Shown: positions 36,956 through 47,747, counted from the first letter of the stretch. The stretch: DNA of 64,000 bases from JACVRW01 sp963811055 (GCA_963811055.1 CAWEPQ010000007.1:1-64000), one strand, 5' to 3'. A program made the numbers and translations. Notes: a model not told the origin generated them from the letters alone.

Positions 36956-38809
36956 CTAGCCGGCCTCCACCGCGTACTTCTTCTGCTTCGTGCCCTTGGC
37001 CCGCTTGCCCGCGTCGAGCTCGACCTTGCGCAGCCGCACCGCGTCGGGCGTGACCTCCACGGCCTCGTCCTCGCGGATGAACTCCAGCGCCTGGTCCAGA
37101 GACAACCGGTGCGCCGGCACCAGCTTGATCGTGTCGTCCGAGCCGGCGGCGCGCACGTTGGTCTGCTTCTTCTCGCGGATGGCGTTCACGTCGAGGTCGT
37201 CCTGGCGGGCGTTCTCGCCGATCACCATTCCCTCGTAGACCTCCTCGCCCGGACCCACGAAGAGCTGGCCGCGCTCCTGCAGCTTCACCAGCGCGAACGA
37301 GCCGGTCCGGCCGCGGCGGTCGGCCACCAGCGATCCCGAGGGCCGCGTGCGGATGTCGCCCTGCCACGGCTCGTAGCCCTCGAACAGCGAATGGATGATT
37401 CCCGAGCCGCGGGTCTCAGTAAGAAATTCAGTCCGGAAGCCGATCAGGCCGCGCGTGGGCACGAGGAACTCGATCCGCACCCAGCCGGTGCCGTGGTTGA
37501 CCATTCCCTCCATCCGCCCGCGGCGCAGCGCCATCATCTGAGTGACGACTCCGAGGAAGTCCTCGGGCACGTCGATCGAGAGCCGCTCGATCGGCTCGTG
37601 CACCGCGCCGTCCACCTCGCGAATAACGACGCGCGGCTTGCCCACCGTCAGCTCGAAGCCCTCGCGGCGCATCGACTCGATCAGAACGGCCAGCTGCAGC
37701 TCGCCGCGGCCCTGCACCTCCCAGGTGTCCTTGCGCTCCGTCTCGAGCACCCGGATCGCCACGTTGCCCACCAGCTCCGCCTGGAGTCGATCCTCGATCT
37801 GGCGCGCCGTCAGGCGCGACCCCGACTGCCCGGCCAGCGGTGAGTTGTTGATCCCCACCGTCACCCCGAGGGCAGGCTCCTCCACGGCAATCACCGGAAG
37901 CGGCCGGGGGTCGAGCGGGTCGGCGATCGTCTCGCCGATCGTGATCTCGGGGATGCCGGCCAGGGCGATGATCTCGCCAGGCCCCGCTTCGTCGGCGGAC
38001 ACGCGCACCAGCCCGGAGTTCACGTAGAGCTCGGCCGCCTTGAGGTTCTCCACGGTGCCGTCGCGGCGACACCACGCCACCTGCTGCCCGCGCGTGATGG
38101 TCCCCTGGTGCACCCGGCACAGCGCCAGCCGCCCCACGTAGGCGTCGGCGTCCAGGTTCGTCACGCGCGCCTGAAGCGGGTGCCCCTCCTCATACACGGG
38201 CGCGGGCACGCGCGAGACCAGCAGCTCCAGCAGGGGGCGCAGGTCCTTGCCCTCCACCTCGGGGTCGAGCGATGCCCAGCCGGCCTTGGCGTTCGAGTAG
38301 ACGATCGGGAACTCGATCTGCTCCTCGTCGGCGTCGAGGTCGAGGAACAGCTCGTACACCTCGTCCACCACCTCGGCCACGCGAGCATCGGGGCGGTCCA
38401 CCTTGTTCACGCACAGCACGACCGGAAGCCGGGCCTCCAATGCCTTACGCAGCACGAAGCGCGTCTGCGGCAGCGGTCCCTCGGAAGCGTCCACCAGCAG
38501 CATCACCCCGTCGACCATCGTCAGCCCGCGCTCCACCTCGCCGCCGAAGTCGGCGTGGCCGGGCGTGTCCACCAGGTTGATCTTCACCGCGGGACCGTCG
38601 GCGGGCTTGTAGACCACGGCCGCGTTCTTGGCGAGGATCGTGATCCCGCGCTCGCGCTCCTGGTCCATCGAATCCATCACGCGGTCGGTGAGCGCCTCGT
38701 GCTCGGCGAACACGCCGGTCTGGCGCAGCACGGCGTCCACGAGCGTCGTCTTGCCGTGGTCCACGTGGGCGATGATCGCCACGTTGCGTATGTCGGAGCG
38801 GTCGGGCAC
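36956..38809 (-). CDS. typA: ribosome-associated translational GTPase TypA/BipA
   Basis: Intact, 617 residues, normal length. GTPase motifs: G1 AHVDHGKT (14-21), G2 region ERGITI (53-58), G3 DTPGH (81-85), G4 NKVD (135-138). The elongation-factor domain II and the BipA-specific C-terminal domain are present (VPTRGLIGFRTEFLTETRGSGI and a basic KRAKGTKQKKYAVEAG tail). It binds 70S ribosomes and supports growth under stress and subunit assembly. GTG 38809 is 49 bases downstream of the basic-protein gene stop on the same strand. No frameshift. Confidence 0.95.
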   Translation of the reverse strand: MPDRSDIRNVAIIAHVDHGKTTLVDAVLRQTGVFAEHEALTDRVMDSMDQERERGITILAKNAAVVYKPADGPAVKINLVDTPGHADFGGEVERGLTMVDGVMLLVDASEGPLPQTRFVLRKALEARLPVVLCVNKVDRPDARVAEVVDEVYELFLDLDADEEQIEFPIVYSNAKAGWASLDPEVEGKDLRPLLELLVSRVPAPVYEEGHPLQARVTNLDADAYVGRLALCRVHQGTITRGQQVAWCRRDGTVENLKAAELYVNSGLVRVSADEAGPGEIIALAGIPEITIGETIADPLDPRPLPVIAVEEPALGVTVGINNSPLAGQSGSRLTARQIEDRLQAELVGNVAIRVLETERKDTWEVQGRGELQLAVLIESMRREGFELTVGKPRVVIREVDGAVHEPIERLSIDVPEDFLGVVTQMMALRRGRMEGMVNHGTGWVRIEFLVPTRGLIGFRTEFLTETRGSGIIHSLFEGYEPWQGDIRTRPSGSLVADRRGRTGSFALVKLQERGQLFVGPGEEVYEGMVIGENARQDDLDVNAIREKKQTNVRAAGSDDTIKLVPAHRLSLDQALEFIREDEAVEVTPDAVRLRKVELDAGKRAKGTKQKKYAVEAG

Positions 38810-38857
38810 GACCCACTAGGTTCGCAGGCCGCGCCCGGTGCGGCGGGGGGCGGCCCC

Positions 38858-39109
38858 TCAGCGCTTCTTGCGCCTGCCCCGCTTGGCCTTGGATGAGCCG
38901 CCGCCGCGGACTGCCTCCACGCGGTGGACGACCGCCTTGGCCGCGTTCTCCGCCGTGCTGCCCGCCGCCTTGGCCAGTCCCGTAACGCGCGCGACGGTGC
39001 CGCGGGCCTCGACCTTCACCTCGCGAGCGCTCTTCTTGGCGGCGTTCTGCCTGCGCGTGGCGGCGCCCTTCTTTGCCGAAGCGGCGCGTTGCGCCTTGGT
39101 CCGAGCCAT
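38858..39109 (-). CDS. small lysine/alanine-rich basic protein, histone H1-like
   Basis: Intact, 83 residues: MARTKAQRAASAKKGAATRRQNAAKK, then a helix VKVEARGTVARVTGLAKAAGSTAENAAKAVVHRVEAVR (parts) and a KAKRGRRKKR tail. Composition and the Ala/Lys heptads point to nucleic-acid binding, such as a nucleoid protein. A good GGGAGG site precedes ATG 39107-39109, and the promoter is shared with the 21-residue leader at 35684-35749. The first 17 residues are nearly identical to that leader. Confidence 0.65.
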   Translation of the reverse strand: MARTKAQRAASAKKGAATRRQNAAKKSAREVKVEARGTVARVTGLAKAAGSTAENAAKAVVHRVEAVRGGGSSKAKRGRRKKR

Positions 39110-39141
39110 GGAGTCCCTCCCTGTCGGATGATCGAGCGCCG

Positions 39142-39147
39142 AGTATC
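39142..39147 (-). promoter_or_regulatory. candidate -10 GATACT for the basic-protein gene
   Basis: Minus-strand GGGGATACTCGGCG with the same downstream CATCCGAC and GGGAGG blocks as at 35.75 kb. It lies just before, and partly against, the 3' end of the APH-like gene, so transcription of typA and the basic protein can start inside this junction. Confidence 0.5.
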
Positions 39148-39149
39148 CC

Positions 39150-40493
39150 CTAACCGTGTGCGGGGAGCGAGCGCGCCACGGACTCGATGTTCGAGCCGAT
39201 CCAGTCGCGGTCCTCCCAGTGCTCGGCGTGGCTGCCGAGCTGGCCGGCGGCGCGGTCCAGCCAGTAGGCGACGACCAGCATCTCGAGCAGCCGTGGCTCG
39301 GGATCCATCCCCACCCGCGCGCAGTAGTCGCGAGCGAGCGCGTCACCGCCCCGGCGTGCCCACGGCATCAGCTCGCCCACCAGCGTCGGGCCCCAATCCA
39401 GGTCCAGCGGCCGACCTCGGGACGTCAGGGTCAGATGGAGGAGGTCGAGCAGGGCCAGCCGGCCCGGGCCGGCCGAGTCCCAGTCCACCACGCCCGCCAG
39501 CCGGCCACCATCCACGAGCAGGTTCTCGCTGAAGAAGTCGCCGTGCCCGAACCCGCGAGGCACGCCGGAGAGCGCGGCATCGAGACGCCGGCCCGTCTCG
39601 TGCACGATCGCGGCCTCGGTCTCGCCGCAGACCTGCGCCACCACCGCCGCCGACTCCGCGAGTGAGGCGGGGGGGTGACCGGCTGCGCCGACCGAGTGCA
39701 GGGCGACCAGGACATCGACACACTCAGCCAGCAGCTCATCCGCAAGAGGGGGCTCCGGAGACGTTCCCGGCAGAAGCCGCTCGGCCGACCAGTCGGCGAT
39801 CCCCGTCTTTCCCGACGCAATCGGCCAGGGCACCAGGCGGCTGAGGACTTCGGGCGCGCCCGCGGCCCGGAGGGCCTCGAGTGCGGCGAGCTGCGACTGA
39901 ATCTGGCGGCGCCCTGGCCCCACGGCCACCCGGACCAGCTGCTGATCGGTGAACGCGAGCATCAGCCCGCCGCGCGCAATCAGCCGGTGCGGCGTCGCCG
40001 CGCCGGCATCCTCGAGCGCGGAGTCGGCGAGCGACTGCCCCGCCGCCGCCCTGCGTCCAAACACGAGAACGCACTGCGGCATGTACTCCACCGCCGACCG
40101 GGGAAGACGGCTCCCGGCCTCCCGGAACGCGTGCCCGACATCCCACGTGACGATCTCGGTGAGCGGGTAGCCGCGCCGGCGCAGCGCACGGCGGGCGAGC
40201 ACGGCCTCGGCCCGCACCCGTGCGCTGGCCGCTGAGCGCTTGGCGATGCGGGCGGGCAGCGATCCGCGCGTCCATCCGGGGTGCCCGAGGCTCACAACGG
40301 CGACCGGGGCGCCACCGCGCACCTCGTCGATCCGGCTGACGATCTCCACGTCCGGCGAGACACACACAAGCTCGGCGCCGCCACCACGAAGCGCCGCAGC
40401 CAGACGAGCGTCCGCCACCCGGAAGCGTTGCGCGGCCGCCGGGAGCATTGATAGCCAGGCCTCCGCGCCGTGGCCGACGTCCGGGCCGGCCAC
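39150..40493 (-). CDS. aminoglycoside phosphotransferase-fold protein with N-terminal extension
   Basis: Intact, 447 residues. The C-terminal half is an APH/choline-kinase fold: GFGHGDFFSENLLVDGG (catalytic loop HGD....N), GVVDWDSAGPGRLALLDLL (DFG-equivalent Asp), and a SGKTGIADWSAERLL-type nucleotide-side strand. The N-terminal 190 residues (RFRVADARLAAALRGGGAELVCVSP, EYMPQCVLVFGRR) are not part of APH and are unfamiliar. It probably phosphorylates a small sugar or glycan intermediate. GTG 40493 lies one base after the stop of the GNAT gene, so the two are co-translated. Confidence 0.7.
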   Translation of the reverse strand: MAGPDVGHGAEAWLSMLPAAAQRFRVADARLAAALRGGGAELVCVSPDVEIVSRIDEVRGGAPVAVVSLGHPGWTRGSLPARIAKRSAASARVRAEAVLARRALRRRGYPLTEIVTWDVGHAFREAGSRLPRSAVEYMPQCVLVFGRRAAAGQSLADSALEDAGAATPHRLIARGGLMLAFTDQQLVRVAVGPGRRQIQSQLAALEALRAAGAPEVLSRLVPWPIASGKTGIADWSAERLLPGTSPEPPLADELLAECVDVLVALHSVGAAGHPPASLAESAAVVAQVCGETEAAIVHETGRRLDAALSGVPRGFGHGDFFSENLLVDGGRLAGVVDWDSAGPGRLALLDLLHLTLTSRGRPLDLDWGPTLVGELMPWARRGGDALARDYCARVGMDPEPRLLEMLVVAYWLDRAAGQLGSHAEHWEDRDWIGSNIESVARSLPAHG

Positions 40494-40494
40494 C

Positions 40495-41615
40495 CTAGAA
40501 GTCGTCGTCTCCCATGACGAAGTACCAGTTGTCCGGTTCGAGAAGATCGACGCTGGGGGCTGGATCCTGCACGTAGACGCGCAGCCGCTTGTCCTCGCCG
40601 CGGGACAGGAACCCGAAGGAGCGCAGTCGCTTGCCGAGCAGCCCCAGGGAACCGAGGCAGAGGAACGTGACGCCGATCGCTCGCTCGCGGCGAGCGTCGG
40701 CCAGGAACGCCGCCAGCAGCGCGTCGATCACGGGCTTCGAGTCGAAGCACGCGATGTCGAATATGTGCCGGACGTCGTCCTTGACCTTGTAGACCACATA
40801 GCCGGCGACCCGCCCACCGGCGTCCACGGCGGCGAAGATCGAGTAGTCGGACGGGTGCCCGGTGTCGAGCTCGTACTTCCAGTTGAGAACGTCGGCGCCC
40901 CGTTCCCCGGTGATCGCGTGGCGGCGCCAGGTGGCCTCCCACACGTCGCTGAAGCGCTCGTCGAACGAGGCCGGCGTCTCGAACGAGAGACTCCGGTCGC
41001 GGCCCATTCGCCGCTCCCGGGAAGCCACGCGAAGGAAGGGGTCGGCCGTGACCGTCGAGGCGGCGGAGAGGAATCGCGCCGGACCGCGACGGTGGACGTA
41101 GAGGTCGACCACGAGCCGGCTCCGGAGGACCTTCACGTAGCGGGTCAGCCGGCCGACTTCCGCGTACCCCACTCGCTTGACGATCGGCTCAGACAACCGA
41201 TTCGGGGCAGCCGTAGGCGCCCACCATGCCCTGCTCGTCGAGCACCTTGAGAGTGGCCCGCTGCAGCGCGAGCGCGGGGCCGAATCCGCGGTAGGTCCGG
41301 GTCGATGGCGAAGTCCGCGCTGATGGCCGCCGGCACAGGCTCGCCACCGATTCTGAGGCGGCCGGGCAACAGGGCGGCCATGCCCACGGTGCGTCCCGAT
41401 GCCGGCTCGCGTGCCAGGAAGACGGACGGCGGCCCGAACGGGCTTCTGTCGTAGTACTTGGCGAAGCGCGCGGCGCCGGGTGAGTCCGGCAGGTTGCCGG
41501 CAAGGCGGAGGATCTCGTCCCTGTCGGCTACGGGGTCGCCCGGAGCTACTACACAGCGTCCGGGCGCGGGCGGATCACGACGCTCGCGGACCCGAGTCAG
41601 GACCGAGCTGTGCAA
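40495..41615 (-). CDS. GNAT-fold acyltransferase, two-domain, frameshifted
   Basis: About 370 residues. The first domain has RFAKYYDRSPFGPPSVFLARE, VGMAALLPGRLRIGG and SADFAIDPDYRGFGPALALQRATL, the last matching the acetyl-CoA-binding A motif of GNATs. After a shift around 41185-41305 comes NRLSEPIVKRVGYAEVGRLTRYVKVL and a second half with YSIFAAVDAGGRVAGYVVYKV, a weak GNAT copy. Long double-GNATs of this type are found in cell-surface glycan and peptidoglycan gene sets. It precedes the APH-like gene by one base. The start is uncertain (TTG 41615 or an internal GTG). Confidence 0.6.
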
Positions 41616-41756
41616 CCGGGTGGTCGCTGGCGTGATACGTCATTTTACATTTGGCAGCCTACCCCCCACGGAGGGGCTTCCGCGCCAGAACGACCGAGGG
41701 CGACCCGATGATCCGGATCGCCCCCGGGCGCTGCCGCTATCGGAGGGAAGGAATCC

Positions 41757-42167
41757 TCAGTGGGGTCCCCCGATGGCTGCGGCCGTGGCCGCCTCGTCCG
41801 TGCCGGACGCGTCGGGCGCGAAGCGCTGGCGCGGTCCGCCGAGCGCCGCGGCGGTGGACGCCTCGTCCTTGCCGGGGAACGAGGCCTCTGGGTTGGCGCG
41901 GCCGCCGACGGCCGCCGCGATGGACGACTCGTCCTTGACGGCCGAGGAGCTCTGCACCGGTCCGCCGATGGCCGAGGCCGTGGTGGACTCGTGCTTGGCG
42001 CTGGCGCCGTCGTTCGGCTGCTGCACGACCACGCGGGTCGGCTCGATGGTCACGTCGGTCTCGTCGAGAGCGGCGTAGATGCCAACGGCTCCGGCCGCCC
42101 CGATGACGAGGGAGACCATGGGCACGACCAGACTGCGTGTGTTGGGGAGATGGGCTGCGTACTGCAT
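41757..42167 (-). CDS. small membrane-anchored protein with four DEAxTAAAIGG repeats
   Basis: Intact, 136 residues. ATG 42165-42167 follows an AGGAGG site. A short N-terminus is followed by one membrane helix (LVVPMVSLVIGAAGAVGIYA) and then an extracellular tail with four copies of a 21-24 residue repeat centred on HESTTASAIGGP, DESSIAAAVGGR, DEASTAAALGGP and DEAATAAAIGGP. No cysteines, no catalytic motif. The acidic-then-AAxGG pattern suggests a repeated short ligand or assembly motif. I recognise no family for it. Divergent from the AAA regulator. Confidence 0.7.
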   Translation of the reverse strand: MQYAAHLPNTRSLVVPMVSLVIGAAGAVGIYAALDETDVTIEPTRVVVQQPNDGASAKHESTTASAIGGPVQSSSAVKDESSIAAAVGGRANPEASFPGKDEASTAAALGGPRQRFAPDASGTDEAATAAAIGGPH

Positions 42168-42340
42168 GGAGACCTCCTGATGAGGCCCCGCTATCCAGAC
42201 CTGCGGCCTTTGTGTGTCGGCCGGCGGGCTGCGCGTCCTCCGGGCACGAGGCGAGTCGTATGAACAAGTCATTTGTACCTCGCCCGCAGAGGCCGCACTG
42301 CGACGTTCGTCACACATAAACGCACAGGTGGACTCGGCCT

Positions 42341-45300
42341 GTGGCGAGGAGTACGCTCGCGCCGGAGATGAAGGCCCTGGCGAGTAGTCGCGAGGGCGCA
42401 GGTCCTGGGGCTCGCGCACAGGGACCGCTCGTCGGAAGGCGCCCCGAGAGGGGCGAGTTGTCAGCGGCACTGGCCGGTGCTCATGCGGGACGCGGCGCCC
42501 TGATCCTCCTCGGAGGCGAGCCCGGCATCGGCAAGACGCGCCTGGCCGAGGCGGTGGCCGACGAGGCCGCCGAGCACGGCGACTCGGTGCTCTGGGGCGG
42601 CGCCTGGGACGCGGGCGGCGCACCCGCCTACTGGCCCTGGACCCAGGTGATCCGCGAGCTCCTGCGCGACCGGCCGGCGGAGGAGGTGGCGGAGGACCTC
42701 GGTCCCGGCGCGCCCTACGTGGCGCAGATCGCGCCCGAGCTCGGCCAGCGGCTGCCGACCCCCGACCGGATCCGGCGCCCTCGCTCGACTCCGAGGCGGC
42801 GCGCTTCAGCGCCTTCGACGCCACGGCGTCCTTCATCCGCGCCGCCGCGGCGCGGCGGCCGATCGTGATCGTGCTCGACGACCTGCACGCCGCCGACGTG
42901 GCCACGGTGCGCCTGCTCGAGTTCCTCGCGCGCGGCCTTCACCGCGCGCACATCCTCGCCATCGCCACCTACCGCACCGGCGAGACCGGCCGCGACGCCG
43001 AGCTGACCGCGGCGCTGGCGGATCTCGGCAACACGGGCCGGCGCTTCGTGCTCGCCGGCCTCTCGCGCGACGAGGTGCGCGAGCTCGCGCTGCCGCAGGC
43101 GCCGGAGGCCGGACCCGAGCAGCTCGTGGAGCGCCTACACGCGCTCACGGAGGGCAATCCGCTGTTCGTGGACGAGGTGATGCGCCTGCTGGCGTCCGAG
43201 GGCGCGCTGTCCACCCCCGAGGCGCTGGCATCCGGCCGCCTGCCGGTGCCGGACGGCGTGCGCGCCACGATCCGCCGCCGCCTCGACCCGCTCCAGCCGG
43301 CGGTGGCGCAGGCGCTGACGGCCGCGGCGGTGATCGGCCCCGAGTTCCGTATCGAGACGCTCGAGCGCGTGCTCTCCCAGGAGCGCACCCCGCTGCTCGG
43401 ATACCTCGACGAGGCCGCCGAGGCCGGGCTCGTGGAGGAGCTGCCGCGCGCCGCTCGGCCGCTATCGCTTCGCGCACGCGCTGATCCGGGAGACGCTCTA
43501 CGAGGACCTCCCGCGCCGCGAGCGCGTGGCCCTGCACGGCGCGGTGGGGGAGGCGATCGTCGAGCTCCAGGGCGACCGGCCCGACGCGCCGCTCAGCGAG
43601 CTGGCACACCACTTCCTCGAGGCCGCGCCCGCCGGGGACCCGCTGCGCGCGGCCGACTACGCGGCCCGCGCCGGCGAGCGCGCGCTCGAGTCGACCGCGT
43701 ACGAGCAGGCGGTGGACCTGTTCGCCGGACGCGCTGCGGGCGCTCGACATGCAGCCGGGCGAGGCCGAGCGCCGGGCCGCGATCCTGCTGTCGATGGGCC
43801 AGGCGGAGATGCGCGCCGGCAGGCTCGACGCCGGCCGCGCCACGCTGCGGGCCGCGGCCGACCTGGCCCGCGGCATCGGCGACTCCGAGCTGCTCGCGCG
43901 CGCCGCGCTGGCGTCGGCCCCCTGGGGGTTCGCCACGGCGCTGAGCGCCGAGAAGGGCCTGATCCCGCTGCTCGACGAGGCCCTCGAGCAGCTGCCGGAG
44001 GCCGACGGCGCGCTGCGGGCGCGGCTGCTCTCCCGGCTGGCCTCCGCGCTCTACTGGTCGGCGCCGGCGGAGCGGCGCGAGCAGCTGGTGGGGGAGGCGA
44101 TCGCCATGGCGCGCCGGGTGGGGGAGCCCGCGACGCTGGCCTTCGTGCTCTCGGACGCGCACCTGGCCACCTGGGACCCGGACTCGCCGGAGCGCTCGCT
44201 GCCCTGGGCCGCGGAGCTCTACGCCCTGGCCGAGCGGCTGGGGAACATGGAGCTGGCCATGACCGCCCACTCGTGGCGGGTCTCGCTGCTGCTCGAGCTG
44301 GGCGAGCTGGCCACCGTGGACCAGGAGATCGAGACGGTCGCGCAGGCGGCCAACTACCTCCACCAGCAGCGCGCGCAGGCCCAGTCGCTGCTGCTGCGCT
44401 GCGCGCGCGAGCTGATCGTGGGGCGCTTCGACGAGGCCGAGGCGCTCCTCACGGAGGCCACCGAGTACGCCGCCCTGCTCCAGCAGGACGACATCCTCGC
44501 GATGAACCTGGCGGCGCACGCGTTCGTGATGCGCGAGGTGCAGGGCCGCCTCGGCGAGATCGAGGCCGCCGTGCAGCAGTTCGCCGACGACCAGCCGGCC
44601 ATGCCGGTGTGGCGCTGCGGCCTCCTGAGCGTGTACCTCCAGTCGGGCCGCAGCACGGAGCTGCGACGCGAGTACGAGCGCTTCGCCGCCGACGGCTTCG
44701 CCTCGCTGCCGCGCGACAACCTCTGGCTGACGGCGCTGGCCCTGCTCGCCGAGGTCTGCTCCCACCTCGGTGACGAGAAGGGCGCGCGCGAGCTGCGGGC
44801 GCTGCTCGAGCCCTACTCGGGCCGCAACGTGGTGACCCCGGGCGTGGCCTACCTCGGGCCGGTGGACCGCTACCTCGGGCTGCTGGCGACCGTGGCCGGC
44901 GATCACGATCAGGCCGCGGCCTGGTTCGCCTCCGCGCGCGACTCTGGCCGGCGCGATGGGCGCAAGGCCCACCTGCGCCCGGCTGGCGCTCGACGAGGCC
45001 GAGGCGCTGCGCGAGCGCGACCCCGCGCGATCGGCCGCGCTGGCCGCGGAGGCGGCGTCCGAGGCGGACGAGCTGGGGCTGGAGCGGCTGGCCGAGCGGG
45101 CGAGGGCGCTGGCGCAGGCGCAGCCGACGAGCGGAGCCGCCCGAGGCGCCGGCCGCCGCCCCGCCCCCCCGCGGCCTCCGGCGCCTGGGCGACGCCTGGG
45201 AGGTGACCGGCGGCGCCGCGCCCTTCCACCTGAAGGACGCCAAGGGCCTCCACCACCTGGCGCGCCTGCTGGCCCGTCCGGGCCACGAGTTCCACGCGCT

Positions 45301-45763
45301 CGAGCTGGTGGGCGGCACGGCGCCGGGCGCGGCCAGCGCCCGCGAGCGTGGATGCGGGCCTGGAGGTGCGCAGCAGCGGCGCAGGACGACGCCGGGCCGC
45401 TGCTCGACGACCGCGCGAAGGCCGAGTACCGCGAGCGGATCACCGAGCTCCGCGAGGAGATCGAGGAGGCCGAGGTCGTTCCACGACCCGGAGCGCGCGA
45501 GCCGGGCCAGGGAGGAGCTCGACCTGCTCTCACAGGAGCTGTCGGCCGCCGTGGGCCTGGGAGGCCGCGACCGGCCCACCGGCGCGGCTTCCGAGCGCGC
45601 GCGCGTGAATGTCACCCGGGCGCTGCGCACCGCCATCGACCGCGTGGCCGAGCACGACGAGGGCCTCGGCCATCACCTGCGCACCTGCGTGCGCACGGGC
45701 ACCTTCTGCGCCTACGAGCCGGGGCCGGGCGCGGCCCGCTGGAACCTCGGCTCGGGCTCCTGA
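42341..45763 (+). CDS. large AAA ATPase / TPR regulator with a conserved actinobacterial C-terminal domain
   Basis: About 1130 residues. N-terminal AAA (AAA_16-type) domain: Walker A GGEPGIGKTRL, Walker B PIVIVLDDLHAAD, and the winged-helix and arm region FVDEVMRLLASEG, DGVRATIRRRLDPLQ. The middle is a long helical TPR array (42740-44940; one clean frame from 43749). The C-terminus (WEVTGGAAPFHLKDAKGLHHLARLL, YRERITELREEIEEAE, ARVNVTRALRTAIDRVAEH, RTGTFCAYEP) is the domain seen in actinobacterial ATPases of this kind in place of a LuxR HTH. Probably a signal-dependent regulator; its DNA- or protein-binding mode is not known from sequence. Shifts near 42770, 43450, 43735, 44945, 45345, 45470. 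GTG 42341 chosen; ATG 42368 possible. Confidence 0.75.
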
Positions 45764-47265
45764 GCGCCGGCCCGCCCGCATCCGGCGATCTCGTCGGCCG
45801 CGTACTCCGCCAGTGCCATCACCGTGAGCTGCGGGTTGACGGTGATCGACGACGGGAACACCGACGCGTCGCAGACGTGGACGTTCATCGTGCCGTAGAC
45901 CCGAAGCGACGGGTCCACCACGCCCTTCAGCGGCCTCCTCCGACATCGGGTTGCCTCCCTGCGGGTGAGCGGAGTTGACGCTCAGGTCGCTGTGGTCGCC
46001 GATCTCCTCGTGGATCCGGTCGAGGTCGCGCCTGGACCTGATCTCCATCATGCGGAAGGTGGACGGCAGCACCCGCAGGGCGCCGGCCTCGAGCCCGATC
46101 TCGCAGGCGAGCCGCAGACCCTTCTTCAGCTTCTTGAAGTCGTCGCCCGACGGGGACGTAGTCGAACTCCATGCCGCCCCAGCGCTTGGCCTCGACCCAG
46201 CCCGTCGTTGCCGGTTCCCACCACCACCCCGAGACAGGTCATGTGGGGGTAGCGGCGCATGTTGTCCCAGTGCTCCTCGAACCAGCCGGGCATGAACAGC
46301 GACTGCGTGACGATCGGGTTGAACCAGGTCTCGAACACGAGCCCCTCGTGGTCGTCGGCGGTGGGCTTCATGTAGTGCGTGATCTGCAGCCCGCGCTCTG
46401 AGTGCAGCTCCTCCTCGAAGTCGAACGTGACCGGCGAGGCCATGTTGAAGGCCAGTCCGCGTCCGGCGCGCCCGTCGCCGAGCCCGCTGCGCTGGAGGAT
46501 CACGCTCGAGGCGAGCGCACCCGCGCTGAGCACCACCTGTCTGGCGCGCACCGTCAGCCGGCGCCCGTCCGCGAGCTTGGCGCGCACGCCGTCGGCCTGT
46601 GCGCCGCGCATCAGCAGCTTCTCCACGCGGCAGTCCGGGCAGGATCCGCACCGCGTCGGGGTAGTCGCCGCTGTGCCTTGGGCAGCGTCCAGTCGAGCGC
46701 CGAGAGCTTCTTGCCGTAGGCGCAGCCGATGTTGCAGTAGCCCGAGCCGACGCAGCCGCGCGATGTTGGCCTCACGGAGCTGAACGGCCACTCCGCGTGG
46801 CTCCGCGAGGGCCTCCACCACGTCGCGCGCTCCCGGGTTGAGCAGCGCCGGCGGCTCCACCGGCTCGACTGCCAGGAACTCGCGCACGTGCCGGAACGAG
46901 CGGTCCAGGCGTGCAGGGTCGAGGCCCGCGGCGAACTCCTCGTTCCAGCGGTCGCGCACCGCGTTCGGCAGGTCGAGGCAGACGGCGTTGTTCACGACGG
47001 TGCTGCCGCCCACGCACATGCCCTGGGCCACCTGGAAGGTGTAGTCCTTCGAGAGCGTCAGGGCGCCGTCGGCGTAGAGGTTGGAGAGCTGCTCGGCCTC
47101 GTTCTCGGTGAAGTCGTGCGGGTCCACGTGGGCGCCTCGCTCGAGCATCAGCACCTCTCGCCCGCGCGCGGCCAGCTCGTAGGCGAGGATCGAGCCGCCC
47201 GCCCCGGTGCCCACCACGATCACGTCCGCCGTGAGCTCCTCGCCGGGGATGTCCGCGGGGTTCAT
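45712..47265 (-). CDS. GMC-family FAD oxidoreductase
   Basis: About 515 residues, ATG 47263-47265. FAD-binding Rossmann motif VIVVGTGAGGSILAYELAARG, the GMC signature GMCVGGSTVVNNAVC, central substrate domain and the C-terminal GMC_oxred_C block VYGTMNVHVCDASVFPSSITVNPQLTVMALAEY, with the catalytic His in SAHPQGGNPM. The layout is closest to cholesterol-oxidase-like and alcohol-oxidising GMC enzymes. Its stop overlaps the AAA gene end. Several one-base shifts (near 46740, 46640, 46205, 46145, 45925). Its start overlaps the stop of the small subunit gene (ATGA). No signal peptide is visible. Confidence 0.78.
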
Positions 47266-47747
47266 GCAGGTCGACGCCGCGGGCGGTCGGGCCGCAGCGC
47301 GATCGCGGCGGCCGAGTCCGTTCCTGCGTGAGAACGGCTCGTATCCGGCCTTCTCGCCGCGCGCTCGTCGCCGTAGTAGCCCATGAAGCAGAACTGCTGG
47401 GCGGCGCGGATCATGCCCTGGCGGATGGTCCGGATCGGCCCTGGCACCAGCCGGTCCGAGACCTCGTCGAGGAAGCGGCGCTGCACCCAGCGCTGGCGGA
47501 GGTCCATCGACATGACGTGGAACGGCGGCCGCAGGGTGAGCAGCGGCCAGTAGGCGAGCGCCTATGAGGGCGAGGAGGACCTTCTTCTTCTTGCGCGCCC
47601 GGAAGCTCGCGAGGTAGTGGTCCACGCGCACCGCCACCTCGGCAGGCGTGATCTCGCGGTCCTCGCGCAGGACGAGCACCTCGGCCAGCGCCATCAGCGC
47701 ACGGAACGCCGACGGCGGCAGGTAGCGCATGTCGTAGCGCGAGCGCA
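47262..47747 (-). CDS. GMC oxidoreductase companion protein
   Basis: About 160 residues: MRYLPPSAFRALMALAEVLV, REITPAEVAVRVDHYLASFRARKKKKVLLALIG, then MSMDLRQRWVQRRFLDEVSDRLV and IRAAQQFCFMGYYGDERA. This resembles the small subunits or associated N-terminal domains that accompany gluconate-dehydrogenase- or GMC-type oxidases. GTG 47745-47747 or ATG 47728-47730 may be the start. Its TGA overlaps the GMC ATG. Shifts near 47345 and 47560. Confidence 0.55.

Noticed and set aside
43593..45533. 646-codon leftward frame opposite the AAA regulator
   Set aside because: High-GC antisense artefact; no motif, while the plus strand has Walker A and TPR.
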